A stretch of DNA of 64,000 nucleotides from Desulfuromonas acetoxidans DSM 684 (GCF_000167355.1 NZ_AAEW02000006.1:62001-126000); one strand, 5' to 3'; shown: positions 27,664 to 37,145, numbered from the stretch's first letter. Numbers and translations are program-made. The notes: generated from the sequence alone by a model not told the origin.

Positions 27664-28785
27664 TCATCGCCGCACCACCTTTTCATAGCAGTTCCACTCC
27701 GCCTGACACATGCGGTCGATGGTATAATGCTCTGCCACCCATTGCCGGCCACGCGCGCCAACGGCACGCAGATCATCGTTGCCTGTCAAAACCCGCCTCA
27801 AGGTTGCCGCAAGGTCATCGGCATCGCCGGGTTTAAACAGCCAGCCGGTCTCACCATCGCGCACTGTTTCCAGCGCGCCACCATGGGCCGAGGCAATGAC
27901 CGGGCAGCCCATGGCTTGGGCTTCTACGGCCACCCGACCGAACGCCTCCGGTTCCGTCGAGGCCGACACCACCAGGTCGCTAAGCTGGTAATACAAAGCG
28001 ATATCCGCCTGTGTACCGACAAAGCGCACCCGGTCAGCAATCTGATAACGTGCCGCCAGGTTTTGTAGTTCAAGTAGGTAAGCGGCTTTTTTCTCTTCAC
28101 CACCAATAAACATCACCTGCCACGACAGATCCTTGATCTGATTGAGAGCTTCAAGCAAGACCACCTGTCCTTTCCAACGTGTCAGTCGCCCAGGCAACGA
28201 AATTACCGGCACACCTTCGGACAACTCCAAATGTTGCTGCAGCGGACGAATACACGCGACATCAACCAAATCCGGATTGAATACATCAGGATCATAGCCA
28301 CGAGGTGCCAGGTCGATACGTGCCTCATCCACGGCGTAATGGGTCATCACATGGGTTTTGATAAAACCACTGATGGCTATCACCCGCTGACCACGCACCA
28401 TGATGCTGTTGTAAAACCTCTTCAGCCGATTCTGAATGCGGTGAGTGCCGTGAAACGTGGTTAGAAACGGCACTCCGGTCCACCGACAGGCCAGATAAGC
28501 CGCCCAAGCCGGTGCCCGTGAACGTGCATGCACCAAACTGACTTTTTCCTGTTGAATGATGCGACGCAGCTTGAACGCGTTGGACAAAATAATCCACGGA
28601 GTCCGTCGCGCCAGGGGAAGTTGCAGATGCCGCGAACCTTGAGCTTCCAGCTCCTCGACCAGACGCCCCCCTTGAGAGGCCACCAGACTTTGTCCGCCTT
28701 GAGCGACAATGTATGCCGCCATTTCAACGGTCCCCCGTTCAACACCACCCTGCTGTAGAGCTGCCGTAATCTGAAGGATTTTCAT
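27664..28785 (-). CDS. GT4 glycosyltransferase
   Basis: A 373-residue GT-B transferase of the Lgt/WaaG-like GT4 type. The N-terminal ITAALQQGGVERGTVEMAAYI has the acceptor Gly-rich loop, then LVHARSRAPAWAAYLA and FHGTHRIQNRLKRFYNSIMVRGQRVIAIS. The donor domain contains SLPGRLTRWKGQVVLLEAL and VVSASTEPEAFGRVAVEAQAMGCPVIASAHGGALETV with the E-x7-E pair. The gene lies 25 bp after the Trm112-ELM1 fusion gene, so both may be co-transcribed. Likely transfers one core sugar. Confidence 0.87.
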   Translation of the reverse strand: MKILQITAALQQGGVERGTVEMAAYIVAQGGQSLVASQGGRLVEELEAQGSRHLQLPLARRTPWIILSNAFKLRRIIQQEKVSLVHARSRAPAWAAYLACRWTGVPFLTTFHGTHRIQNRLKRFYNSIMVRGQRVIAISGFIKTHVMTHYAVDEARIDLAPRGYDPDVFNPDLVDVACIRPLQQHLELSEGVPVISLPGRLTRWKGQVVLLEALNQIKDLSWQVMFIGGEEKKAAYLLELQNLAARYQIADRVRFVGTQADIALYYQLSDLVVSASTEPEAFGRVAVEAQAMGCPVIASAHGGALETVRDGETGWLFKPGDADDLAATLRRVLTGNDDLRAVGARGRQWVAEHYTIDRMCQAEWNCYEKVVRR

Positions 28786-28810
28786 AATAGCGCGGGATTA
28801 TCCGTGTGAA

Positions 28811-29914
28811 TTATTTGGGTTTGTTGAGGATAAAGCACAAATCGACCTTTTTTTTGCAACTGCGGCAGGAACCATCAAACACATGCAGGCAGTCCATGGT
28901 TTCCAGGCGGGACAACAGGCGGAAAAATTTTCCACGAGTGGGCATCGGCACAGACAGGGGGAGCACCTCGACACAGGCATTGCCGAAGCTGACCGCTTCA
29001 CTGATCATGGAGCTTGAATCCGCGGTCACAAAAACATAATCGGCACCATGGAGATAATCAGAGATCGGATTGACGGGATTTTCCGAATACCAGATGGGGT
29101 CAGTGAACGGATAATCACGCAACATCTGTTCGGCAGCAACAGGCGTACGCCGCGATGTGGTCAGCCACACCTTGTGCTCGGGAAACAACGGCATGATCTT
29201 TTCAACCTGCTGACGCAGCAGATCAACATCCAGTTTTTGCTGAGCACTGTCGCCACCAACGATCAGAGCAATGTAGCGTTCAGCCGTCACAGGTGTCACA
29301 ACACCCTGAGGCTGGGAAAAACTCAGATTGATGGGAACGGAAACAATATTGGCTTGCGCTGGTGGGTTATCATGCTGTTGGGCAACGATCAAATCGAAAT
29401 CAAGTCGATAGCTTTTTGGCATCATGATGGCGACGGATTTACAGCCTAAGCAACGTGACAAGGTTCGGTTGGCGTAATAGGTTTCCGAACCGGCCGAGAC
29501 CACAGCGTCATAATGATCGGTGGGTATATCCGCCATAAAAAAGCGCGGCGAATAAAAGCCGAACCGATCCGCGACGTAGGAGAATCCTTTTGAAGTGCGG
29601 TATTTAAAACCGACATCAAGCAACCGATAGTCGCGATTGAGTAATTTTGCAAAGGCAAGGGATTGGTTGACATGGCCGGGTTTGCCATCATTGAGGATCA
29701 ATAGCGGGCCGCTGCCAGGAAGCAAACTTTTGTGAGGTGTTGCCTCATTCGGCTTGCCGTCATTCCGATAAACCAGCATGGCCGGGATACCGTCTCGCAC
29801 CGGAAAACGGCTGTGACAGGAGCAACAGTGTACCGCTTCATCTCCGGACATCTCGACAGGCTGCTTACATTGGGGACAAGCGAGTAATTCGAGCAGTTCC
29901 GGCTGCAGTGACAT
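28811..29914 (-). CDS. Fusion: Trm112-like zinc ribbon plus ELM1-family glycosyltransferase-like domain
   Basis: This 367-residue protein has two parts. Residues 1-50 are a Trm112-like zinc ribbon (LACPQCKQ, HCCSCHSRFPVRDGIPAML; C13, C16, C30/31, C33), closely similar to the free protein encoded at 19766-19945. From about 65 onward it is ELM1-like: ILNDGKPGHVNQSLAFAKLL, DAVVSAGSETYYANRTLSR, YIALIVGGDSAQQKLD, VWLTTSRRTPVAAEQML and DYVFVTADSSSMISEAVSFGNACVEVLPL. The ELM1 family has a GT-B-like fold and occurs in proteobacterial envelope loci; function unproven. A second Cys cluster (CRSCKKKVDLC) ends the protein. It sits between lpxK and a GT4 gene, so a role in lipid A-core glycosylation is plausible. 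Confidence 0.8.
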   Translation of the reverse strand: MSLQPELLELLACPQCKQPVEMSGDEAVHCCSCHSRFPVRDGIPAMLVYRNDGKPNEATPHKSLLPGSGPLLILNDGKPGHVNQSLAFAKLLNRDYRLLDVGFKYRTSKGFSYVADRFGFYSPRFFMADIPTDHYDAVVSAGSETYYANRTLSRCLGCKSVAIMMPKSYRLDFDLIVAQQHDNPPAQANIVSVPINLSFSQPQGVVTPVTAERYIALIVGGDSAQQKLDVDLLRQQVEKIMPLFPEHKVWLTTSRRTPVAAEQMLRDYPFTDPIWYSENPVNPISDYLHGADYVFVTADSSSMISEAVSFGNACVEVLPLSVPMPTRGKFFRLLSRLETMDCLHVFDGSCRSCKKKVDLCFILNKPK

Positions 29915-29921
29915 AGTTAAC

Positions 29922-30983
29922 TCAGATCAGGGTACATAATTGATGGCCAAAGGCCTCACAATCTCCAATCTCTAGTGTTAACGGAATGTAATAGCAGGGG
30001 ATGTTAAACATGTTAGCAGTCAGTTTGACGGCGTCTTTTTCGGTGGTGATGAGAAGATCGGCTCCCGCAGCAGCCTGAGTGAGTTTTTCCACAACCGCAG
30101 GCGAATACTTAACATGATCTGCAAGGGGAATCTGCTGAGACAATGTCAGTCCCAAAGAAGACAGAGAACTGAAAAATGCCTGGGGATTGGCAATCCCGGC
30201 AAAGGCCACGATTTTTTTACCGCGAAGCTGATCCACGCAAGCCACCGAACCATTGAGATCGGTGACTTCATTGGCCAGAACATGGCGACTTGAAAAGGTC
30301 GGCTTGCCGGCAATGGCCTCGTGATGTTCCTGCTGTCCACGTGTCAGCAACAACAGATCCGCCCGTCGCAAAGCACAGGGGAATTCGCGCAAATTACCGA
30401 GCGGCAATGGCCAGCCATTGCCGAAGGGCCGATGCGCATCCAGTAGCACCAGATCAATGGATCGGCCAACTTGACGGTGTTGAAAGGCATCATCCAGCAC
30501 AACCAGATCGACATCAAAAGTGCGCTCCAGTTCCTGAATTGCGACCACCCGTTTGCGGGCAATCAACACCGGCACATGAGGATTACGGCGCGCCAGCAGC
30601 ACCGGTTCATCACCGGCAACACGCGCCTCCATCAGCAACTGACCATCGCCAGCAGACACGACACCGAGGTCACCGGCAAAGCTCCCTCCATAACCACGGC
30701 TGACAATCGCCACCCGTTTACCCTGACGAGAAAAATAGTTCACCAACCAGTCAACAACCGGTGTCTTGCCGAGTCCGCCAACCGCCAGATTGCCCACAGA
30801 AATAATCGGTAATGAGGAATGATAGGTCGACAACCAGCCGCGATTATAACAAAACCCCCGCAGCCAGTTGATGAAACCGTATAACAGGGCGACAGGAACG
30901 AGCAGGGCAAACAGCACTTTTTCGGACCATGTCTGTGCCCCCTGTGTCACCAGCCGGCGATGTAGAGAGACGAAATTCGCCAT
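29922..30983 (-). CDS. lpxK: Tetraacyldisaccharide 4'-kinase LpxK
   Basis: LpxK phosphorylates the 4' position of the lipid A disaccharide at the inner membrane. The 353-residue protein has an N-terminal hydrophobic segment (FALLVPVALLYGFINWL, about 25-41), the P-loop ISVGNLAVGGLGKTPVVDWL (about 60-79), VSRGYGG, VLDDAFQHRQVGRSIDLVLLDA and LLITTEKDAVKL, all family motifs. The start is 2 bp beyond the waaA stop. The chain waaA-lpxK matches many proteobacterial operons. Confidence 0.95.
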   Translation of the reverse strand: MANFVSLHRRLVTQGAQTWSEKVLFALLVPVALLYGFINWLRGFCYNRGWLSTYHSSLPIISVGNLAVGGLGKTPVVDWLVNYFSRQGKRVAIVSRGYGGSFAGDLGVVSAGDGQLLMEARVAGDEPVLLARRNPHVPVLIARKRVVAIQELERTFDVDLVVLDDAFQHRQVGRSIDLVLLDAHRPFGNGWPLPLGNLREFPCALRRADLLLLTRGQQEHHEAIAGKPTFSSRHVLANEVTDLNGSVACVDQLRGKKIVAFAGIANPQAFFSSLSSLGLTLSQQIPLADHVKYSPAVVEKLTQAAAGADLLITTEKDAVKLTANMFNIPCYYIPLTLEIGDCEAFGHQLCTLI

Positions 30984-30985
30984 GG

Positions 30986-32272
30986 CTAGGGCTTTAAACG
31001 CAGGACATGGTGAAGGGTTTGCAACGTGGCACCGGAATTTTTCTGCAGCAGGACCGAGCCTTTTTCGCCCATGGACAGACAGGCCTGCGGATCGTCAAGC
31101 AGGCGCTCCAACTCACGGCGCAGAGCATCACTGTCTTCAATCCGACCGCCCCCCTGAGCCTGCTCAATCATCGCGGCGATCTCACGAAAATTGTGCATAT
31201 AGGGACCAAAAAGAACCGGCTTCTTTAACAACGACGCTTCAAGAACGTTATGGCCACCAACAGGGACCAAGCTCCCCCCTACAAAGATCACTTGAGCCAA
31301 CTGGTAAAATTTGAGCATTTCACCAATGGTATCTACCAGCAGCACCTGGCCGCAGGCAAGGGGCTGGTCCGCCAACTGTGAGCGACGTTGCCACTGCAGA
31401 CGGGCATCCGTCAGCCATTCCGCCACCTGGTCACACCGCTCGGGATGACGCGGGACCAGAATCAGCAACAGGTCATCAAAGCGCTTGCGCAACTGCTGAT
31501 AAACGGTGATGACCAACTCCTCTTCACCACTATGGGTACTCCCGGCCACCAGCACCCGACAGGTTTCCGGCACATGGAACTCCTGTCGCAGTTGTTCATT
31601 GCTGACATCGGCGGGCAAGCTCGATTCCATATCAAACTTGATGTTGCCGGTAACAACGATTTTATCCAGCGGTGCTCCAAGCTGTTCGACACGATCGGCA
31701 TCCGTTTGTGACTGCATACAGAAACTGTTGAGCAAGCCCAACAGCGGCTGCAATAACTTTTTAAACCGCAGATAGCGCGGAAAAGAACGATCCGAAATAC
31801 GACCATTGACTAAATGGACGGGAATACCAAAACGATGACAGGTGCGGATAAAGTTGGGCCACAGCTCTGTTTCGACAATGATCACCTGATCGGGACGCAC
31901 ACGTTGTACCACCCGTTGCACCACCCAGGAGGCGTCCAGGGGGAAAAACAAACACTCATCGACCACCTGAATACCGCGCGCAATTTCATGGCCGGTTTCA
32001 GTAACGTTGGACAACACCAGAACGGCATCGGGATGGTTTTTGCGTAATGCCTTGATCAGGGGAATGGCCGCGCGGGTTTCGCCAACAGACACCGCGTGAA
32101 TCCAGAACACCTGGCGTGACGTGTCGTAATTAAATCGCTCAGGCTCAAAAAAACCGAGACGTTCGCGCAGACCACGACGCACCTTGCCCTGAATCACCCC
32201 CCGGATCAGATAGCAAGGCACCAGAAACAGGGCGATCAACCAGACGATAATGTCATACAGCAGATAAACCAT
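30986..32272 (-). CDS. waaA: Kdo transferase WaaA (KdtA)
   Basis: WaaA adds Kdo from CMP-Kdo to the lipid A precursor. The 428-residue GT30 protein has an N-terminal membrane anchor (about 4-24), FWIHAVSVGETRAAIPLIKAL with the catalytic-domain Glu (about 56-76), FVETELWPNFI-type motif as IVETELWPNF, LVNGRISDRSF, VVTGNIKFD, VAGSTHSGEEE and FVGGSLVPVGGHNVLEA. These are all diagnostic. It overlaps the DUF374 acyltransferase gene by 20 bases. Whether it adds one or two Kdo residues cannot be told. Confidence 0.95.
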   Translation of the reverse strand: MVYLLYDIIVWLIALFLVPCYLIRGVIQGKVRRGLRERLGFFEPERFNYDTSRQVFWIHAVSVGETRAAIPLIKALRKNHPDAVLVLSNVTETGHEIARGIQVVDECLFFPLDASWVVQRVVQRVRPDQVIIVETELWPNFIRTCHRFGIPVHLVNGRISDRSFPRYLRFKKLLQPLLGLLNSFCMQSQTDADRVEQLGAPLDKIVVTGNIKFDMESSLPADVSNEQLRQEFHVPETCRVLVAGSTHSGEEELVITVYQQLRKRFDDLLLILVPRHPERCDQVAEWLTDARLQWQRRSQLADQPLACGQVLLVDTIGEMLKFYQLAQVIFVGGSLVPVGGHNVLEASLLKKPVLFGPYMHNFREIAAMIEQAQGGGRIEDSDALRRELERLLDDPQACLSMGEKGSVLLQKNSGATLQTLHHVLRLKP

Positions 32273-32921
32273 AACTCTCCAACCGCTGCTCAGCTTTGAG
32301 CTGCGTCTGCATCATCGCCTGCTCCAGACGCTGGCGAAACTGTTGCGGGTCGTCCTCTTTGTCACAATACTGGGGCGTGCCATAGGCATACACCAGCCGT
32401 CCAAAAGGATAGGGTAGTAAAAACCGGTCCCAGGAGGCAAAACGGTGACCACGGCTGGCAACCAGTGCCATCGGAACCACCGGCCGTCCCGATAAACGGG
32501 CCAATTGCACCACCCCTTCTTTTAACTCATGGCGCGGGCCACGCGGGCCATCCGGCGTAATCACCAGATCTTTGGCTTCGCGCGCCAAACGCAATAATTG
32601 TTTGAAGGCAGACCGGCCACCGCGACTGGATGAGCCGCGTACCGCATGTTGTCCAAGATGGTGCATGGTACGGGCAATCAGCTCGCCATCCTTAGAGGCG
32701 CTGATCAAAATCTGCGAGCCCGGCCCCTGATACCCTTGCGCCATCAGCAAAAGTTGATCGTGCCAGAAGGACAAGATCACCGGCTGGTCCTGCTGCCACA
32801 ATTGATCCACGTCTTCAGCACCGACAATCTCTTTACGTGACGTCACCGCCAGCAGGCGAATGATCTGCGCAGCCAACCACGGTGCGACATTCATCAGCAA
32901 CCAGTCGCCAATCCGTTTCAT
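32253..32921 (-). CDS. DUF374 lysophospholipid/lipid A acyltransferase-like protein
   Basis: A 222-residue protein with the acyltransferase HX4D-like ILSFWHDQLLLMAQGY (about 49-64). SSRGGRSAFKQLLRLAREAKDLVITPDGPRGPRHELKEGVVQLARLSGRPVVPMAL matches the DUF374 signature TPDGPRGP. The N-terminus has one hydrophobic stretch. DUF374 proteins are placed in LPS clusters of delta- and epsilonproteobacteria and are suspected of secondary acylation of lipid A. No separate LpxL/LpxM gene is seen here, so this may fill that role (inference). Start overlaps msbA stop (ATGA). Confidence 0.82.
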   Translation of the reverse strand: MKRIGDWLLMNVAPWLAAQIIRLLAVTSRKEIVGAEDVDQLWQQDQPVILSFWHDQLLLMAQGYQGPGSQILISASKDGELIARTMHHLGQHAVRGSSSRGGRSAFKQLLRLAREAKDLVITPDGPRGPRHELKEGVVQLARLSGRPVVPMALVASRGHRFASWDRFLLPYPFGRLVYAYGTPQYCDKEDDPQQFRQRLEQAMMQTQLKAEQRLESYGLSAV

Positions 32922-34657
32922 CGCCGGTCCTCAAACTGCATGTCGTGCAGGCGACGATATACGCCACCGGCAGCAAGCAACTCATCATGACGCCCCTGCT
33001 CAACCAGCACACCTTCACTCAACACCAGAATTTCATCGGCATGCATGATGGTCGACAAACGATGCGCGATAACAAAGGTGGTGCGCTCCTTCATCAGGTT
33101 GGCCAACGCCTTCTGCACCACGGTTTCGCTCTCTGTATCCAAAGCACTGGTGGCTTCATCCAGCAACAGAATGGGTGCATCACGCAAAATAGCCCGAGCA
33201 ATGCAGATGCGCTGGCGCTGCCCACCGGACAAACGCACACCGCGATCACCGATCACCGTTTCATAGCCCTGCGGCATTTCACGGATAAACTCGTCGGCAA
33301 ACGCCAGTTGAGCAGCCTCTTCCACCTCGGCATCGGTCGCATTCACGTTAGAGTAGCGAATATTATTATACAGCGTATCGTGGAACAAAAATGTCTCCTG
33401 ATCCACCAAGGCAATCTGGTTTTTGAGGCTGCTCTGAGTCACAGAGGCAATATCGTAGCCATCGATCAAAATCTGCCCGGCCACAGGATCATAGAACCGC
33501 GCCAGCAAGCCGATCAAGGTCGACTTGCCAGCACCACTGGCTCCGACCACGGCAATCATTTTACCCGGCGGTACATCAGCACTAAAACCACGCAGAACCG
33601 GCTCATCTTCATAGGCAAAATCAACCTTATTAAACACAACATGGCCACGACAGCGCGGTAGTTCAATTGCATCATCACGATCAGTCAGGTCGGGCTTCAG
33701 ATCAAGCATTTCAAACACACGCTCAGCAGCACCAACCGCTTTTTGGATAACATTGTTGGTTTTGATCAGCCGTTTCATAGGGCCGTACATCATGCCCATA
33801 GCGGCAATGAACGACAGCAATTCCCCCTGAGTGATCGCCCCTTCCATAACCCGTTGAATACCGTACCACAGCACACCGGCGGCTCCAAAGGATGCCAACA
33901 CCTCCATAATAGGGGCTGTCGCCGAATCGTAGCGAATCACTTTGCGCATGCGCAGATAGAAATTCCAATTTTCGCGATTAAATTTCTCTTTTTCCGCCGT
34001 TTCCGTGCCGAAAGCTTTAACGACCTTAATACCACTGAACGATTCCTGGAGGATACCGGTCAAAGTGCTCATATTGGTCAGACTCTTGCGCACATACTTC
34101 TTGATGCGCCGGCCGATCTGCGATGCCGGGACAACAGCCACCGGCAGGACAGTAAACGCCACAATCGCCAGTCGCCAGTCATTGTAAAACAACAGACCGA
34201 CCAAGCCGATCAACGTAAGACCTTCGCGTACAACCGTCACCAGTTCGTCGGCAGCAGATTTTTGCAACATGTTGACATCGTTAAGTATTCTTGAAACCAT
34301 ACTGCCAACGGAGTTCTTTGAATAATAACGCATCGACAGATCAAGAGAGTGACAATACAAACTGTTGCGCAGATCCTGAACCACCATCTGACCGGCGGTT
34401 TTCATAAAATATTCCTGAATATATCGCGACACGCCCTTGATCGTTGCTAAACCGATGACCACCAGCGGAACCAGATTGACCAGTGTCATATTTTGGGCAG
34501 CGAGAACATAATCCACCAGAGGTTGGACCAATTTGGCAATGGCTACATCAGTTCCAGCAACGCCTAAGGAAGCGATCATGGCCAATGCAATGCGGCGTAC
34601 ATACGGCCGTGAATAATTCAATAGCCGCCGATAAACCTGCATATTATGCCCTGCCAT
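32918..34657 (-). CDS. msbA: Lipid A-core flippase MsbA (ABC exporter)
   Basis: This 579-residue half-transporter has six transmembrane helices in the first 320 residues, then an ATPase with Walker A GASGAGKST (about 374-382), signature LSGGQRQR, Walker B ILLLDEATSALD, and the His switch FVIAHRLSTIM. It moves lipid A-core across the inner membrane. The start at 34657 has GGGAG upstream; the frame extends seven codons further 5'. It overlaps lpxB by 14 bases. The lpx/waa context supports MsbA rather than a drug exporter. Confidence 0.93.
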   Translation of the reverse strand: MAGHNMQVYRRLLNYSRPYVRRIALAMIASLGVAGTDVAIAKLVQPLVDYVLAAQNMTLVNLVPLVVIGLATIKGVSRYIQEYFMKTAGQMVVQDLRNSLYCHSLDLSMRYYSKNSVGSMVSRILNDVNMLQKSAADELVTVVREGLTLIGLVGLLFYNDWRLAIVAFTVLPVAVVPASQIGRRIKKYVRKSLTNMSTLTGILQESFSGIKVVKAFGTETAEKEKFNRENWNFYLRMRKVIRYDSATAPIMEVLASFGAAGVLWYGIQRVMEGAITQGELLSFIAAMGMMYGPMKRLIKTNNVIQKAVGAAERVFEMLDLKPDLTDRDDAIELPRCRGHVVFNKVDFAYEDEPVLRGFSADVPPGKMIAVVGASGAGKSTLIGLLARFYDPVAGQILIDGYDIASVTQSSLKNQIALVDQETFLFHDTLYNNIRYSNVNATDAEVEEAAQLAFADEFIREMPQGYETVIGDRGVRLSGGQRQRICIARAILRDAPILLLDEATSALDTESETVVQKALANLMKERTTFVIAHRLSTIMHADEILVLSEGVLVEQGRHDELLAAGGVYRRLHDMQFEDRR

Positions 34658-35840
34658 GTGAACTCCCTTGTTGCGCATGTTCGCAACTTAATTCAATTGC
34701 CATCTCAGCGACCCGCCCTGAACAACCGGGCTCTCCCATGCGATGTCGCACTTCAGCCAGGTGTTGTTTCATTGTCTGGTGATACGCTTCATCATCGAGA
34801 ATCCGTCTGATCTCATCAGACAGGGCCTGCGGGTGGGCATCATCCTGAATAAATTCCCGCACCACCGATTTACCGGCAACGATATTGGGCAGGCCGATAA
34901 ACTCGACCGACACCAGATGTTTTCCGATCGCATAGGTCACAGGCGCGGCTTTATACAAAATCGCCATGGGCGTTTCCGCCAGAGCCACCTGCAGTGTCAC
35001 CGTTCCCGATACACACAGCACCACATCACAGACTGCGGCCGTGTCGTAGATGCTATCACGAACAAAGGTGGCATTGACACCGGCAGTTTCCAGTTGCGGA
35101 CGAAGTTGCTCTTCAGTCACGCCCGGTGCCAGAGGAAGGACAAAGTCCGCTTCAGGATAGGCCTGGGCCAGTTTGGCAGCGGTTTCGACAATGGTTGGAA
35201 AAGAATAGGTCAATTCATTCTGACGACTGCCCGGAAACAAACCGATGGTCGGTCCCTGACCAGTAAGTTGATAGCGTTGCCGTATCGCCTCAACATCATC
35301 ACTGACTCCAGCTTCGTCCAGCAAAGGATGACCGACATAGCGCACATCAATGGGGTAGCCCCGGTAACAGTCCGGTTCAAACGGGAAGATGGCGGCCAGA
35401 CGGTCCACCACAGCGGAAATCCCTTTGACACGGCCTTTACGCCACGCCCACACCTGTGGGCTGACATAATAGAGCACCGGGATGCCGGCTTTTTTGGCCT
35501 GCTTGGCCAGACGCAGATTAAAATCGGGGGAATCGATCAGAATCACTACATCAGGAGCCTGCGGACTGAATAACAACTGCTTGAGCTGCTGAAAAACCCG
35601 CCAGATTCGTGGCAGATGGCGCACCACTTCCACCAGGCCCATCACAGAAAGTTCAGAGCTGGGGACGAGGATCTCACAGCCCGCCGCCGCCATCTTTTCA
35701 CCACCAACCCCGCAAAATGCCAAGTCAGGGTCCAGGTGGTGAGCGGCTTTGATCAAATTGGCACCATGCAGGTCACCAGAGGCTTCTCCGGTGACAATCA
35801 GAGCGCGTCGCGATCCGAGGCATTGGGATGATATCGTCAT
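34644..35840 (-). CDS. lpxB: Lipid-A-disaccharide synthase LpxB
   Basis: LpxB condenses UDP-diacylglucosamine with lipid X. The 398-residue GT19 protein shows ALIVTGEASGDLHGANLIKA (about 13-32), FCGVGGEKMAAAG, the DSPDFNLRLA motif, YYVSPQVWAWRKGRVK, FPFEPDCYRG, VGHPLLDE, LFPGSRQNEL and VLCVSGTVTLQVAL. All are canonical. AAGGAACG precedes the ATG. In related genomes lpxI and a Gfo/Idh-like gene often lie between lpxA and lpxB; here the gap is only 85 bp. Confidence 0.96.
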   Translation of the reverse strand: MTISSQCLGSRRALIVTGEASGDLHGANLIKAAHHLDPDLAFCGVGGEKMAAAGCEILVPSSELSVMGLVEVVRHLPRIWRVFQQLKQLLFSPQAPDVVILIDSPDFNLRLAKQAKKAGIPVLYYVSPQVWAWRKGRVKGISAVVDRLAAIFPFEPDCYRGYPIDVRYVGHPLLDEAGVSDDVEAIRQRYQLTGQGPTIGLFPGSRQNELTYSFPTIVETAAKLAQAYPEADFVLPLAPGVTEEQLRPQLETAGVNATFVRDSIYDTAAVCDVVLCVSGTVTLQVALAETPMAILYKAAPVTYAIGKHLVSVEFIGLPNIVAGKSVVREFIQDDAHPQALSDEIRRILDDEAYHQTMKQHLAEVRHRMGEPGCSGRVAEMAIELSCEHAQQGSSHGRA

Positions 35841-35925
35841 GCGCGTCGTTCCTTGATGAAAGTCGCAAGAGTGACATCAAAGGACTTTTTTGCAAAGCCC
35901 TCCTCAGTTACTGTAGAGCAGCAGC

Positions 35926-36696
35926 CTAACGAGCCACGCCCCGTTCACTGGTGCGGATAAAATCGGTAAAGGCGCGCACCTCAGGACAATCATCCACCGT
36001 GTCGGCAATCTGTTGCAGAGCTTCTTCCTGACGCAATCCGGAACGGAACACCAGTTTATAGGCTTTTTTCAACGCGGACAGCGATTCAGAGCTAAAGCCG
36101 CGCCGTTTGAGACCAATCAGATTCAAACCAATGGTTTTTGCACGGTCACCCTGAGCAATGACAAACGGGGGAACATCCTGGGCAATCATTGAACCACCGC
36201 TGGCCATGACGTGAGCTCCAACCCGGGTAAACTGATGAACAGCCGACATACCACCGAGAATGGCGTAATCATCCACTTCGACATGCCCGGCCAGTGTGGC
36301 ATTGTTCGCCAAAATAACATGGTTGCCGACAATGCAATCATGAGCGACATGGGTATAAGCCATAAACAGGTTATCGCTACCGATCACGGTCTTACCACCA
36401 CCATCTTCTGTTCCCAGATGCATCGTGGTAAATTCACGGATTTTGTTCCGATCACCAATGGTCAGGGTCGATTTTTCACCATGGAATTTAAGATCCTGTG
36501 GGATGGCACCAATGGATGCAAATTGAAAAATTTCGTTGTCGCAGCCAATCGTGGTGCGTCCTTCAATCACAACATGGGGACCAACAACGGTGCGGTCGCC
36601 AAGAACAACATGCTCACGAATAATGGAGTAGGCACCAACCTGAACATCTTTGCCCAGTTGCGCTCCCGGCTCGATAATTGCGGTGGGGTGTATCAT
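35926..36696 (-). CDS. lpxA: UDP-N-acetylglucosamine acyltransferase LpxA
   Basis: This first-step enzyme attaches a 3-hydroxyacyl chain to UDP-GlcNAc. The 256-residue protein is a left-handed beta-helix: MIHPTAIIEPGAQLGKDVQVGAYSII at the N-terminus, RNKIREFTTMHLGTEDGGGKTVIG in the middle, and AYTHVAHDCIVGNHVILANNATLAGHVEVDD carrying the catalytic His of VAHDC (about 122-126). The C-terminal helices follow from about 190. It lies 3 bp after fabZ and is clearly co-transcribed. Confidence 0.96.
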   Translation of the reverse strand: MIHPTAIIEPGAQLGKDVQVGAYSIIREHVVLGDRTVVGPHVVIEGRTTIGCDNEIFQFASIGAIPQDLKFHGEKSTLTIGDRNKIREFTTMHLGTEDGGGKTVIGSDNLFMAYTHVAHDCIVGNHVILANNATLAGHVEVDDYAILGGMSAVHQFTRVGAHVMASGGSMIAQDVPPFVIAQGDRAKTIGLNLIGLKRRGFSSESLSALKKAYKLVFRSGLRQEEALQQIADTVDDCPEVRAFTDFIRTSERGVAR

Positions 36697-36699
36697 GAA

Positions 36700-37140
36700 T
36701 TAGCCTTCCCGATCAACAAAAGTTGCTTTGAGTTCCGCTTCAGTGACCAGTGTTTCGCCGACATAGGCTTTTCCGGAAAACTGATAAATGCCGCGACGAC
36801 ATTTCAACAGATTCAGCTCCATACGCAGCACATCACCGGGAACCACCGGCTTACGGAATTTAACTTTGTCGATTCCGGTAAAATAGGTCACTTTGTCTTC
36901 ACCGATCTCGTCATTGAGACTAGCGAACAGCCCACCAACCTGGGCCATGGCTTCAACAATCAGCACACCCGGCATGATCGGATGACCGGGGAAATGCCCT
37001 TGAAAAAACGGTTCGTTAATGGTGACGTTTTTGATACCGACAATCGACTCATTTTCTGTAAAGGATTCGATGCCATCAACCAGCAGAAAAGGATAACGAT
37101 GCGGCAAACGCTTCATCACTTCCGTTGCATTCATCAACAT
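36700..37140 (-). CDS. fabZ: 3-hydroxyacyl-ACP dehydratase FabZ
   Basis: A 146-residue hotdog-fold dehydratase that competes with LpxA/LpxD for 3-hydroxyacyl-ACP and feeds phospholipid synthesis. HRYPFLLVDGIESF (about 14-27) is followed by the catalytic segment FFQGHFPGHPIMPGVLIVEAMAQVGG (about 45-70), with His in GHFPGHP and Glu in VEA. PVVPGDVLRMEL follows. The order lpxD-fabZ-lpxA is classical. Confidence 0.96.
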   Translation of the reverse strand: MLMNATEVMKRLPHRYPFLLVDGIESFTENESIVGIKNVTINEPFFQGHFPGHPIMPGVLIVEAMAQVGGLFASLNDEIGEDKVTYFTGIDKVKFRKPVVPGDVLRMELNLLKCRRGIYQFSGKAYVGETLVTEAELKATFVDREG

Positions 37141-37145
37141 AGCTT

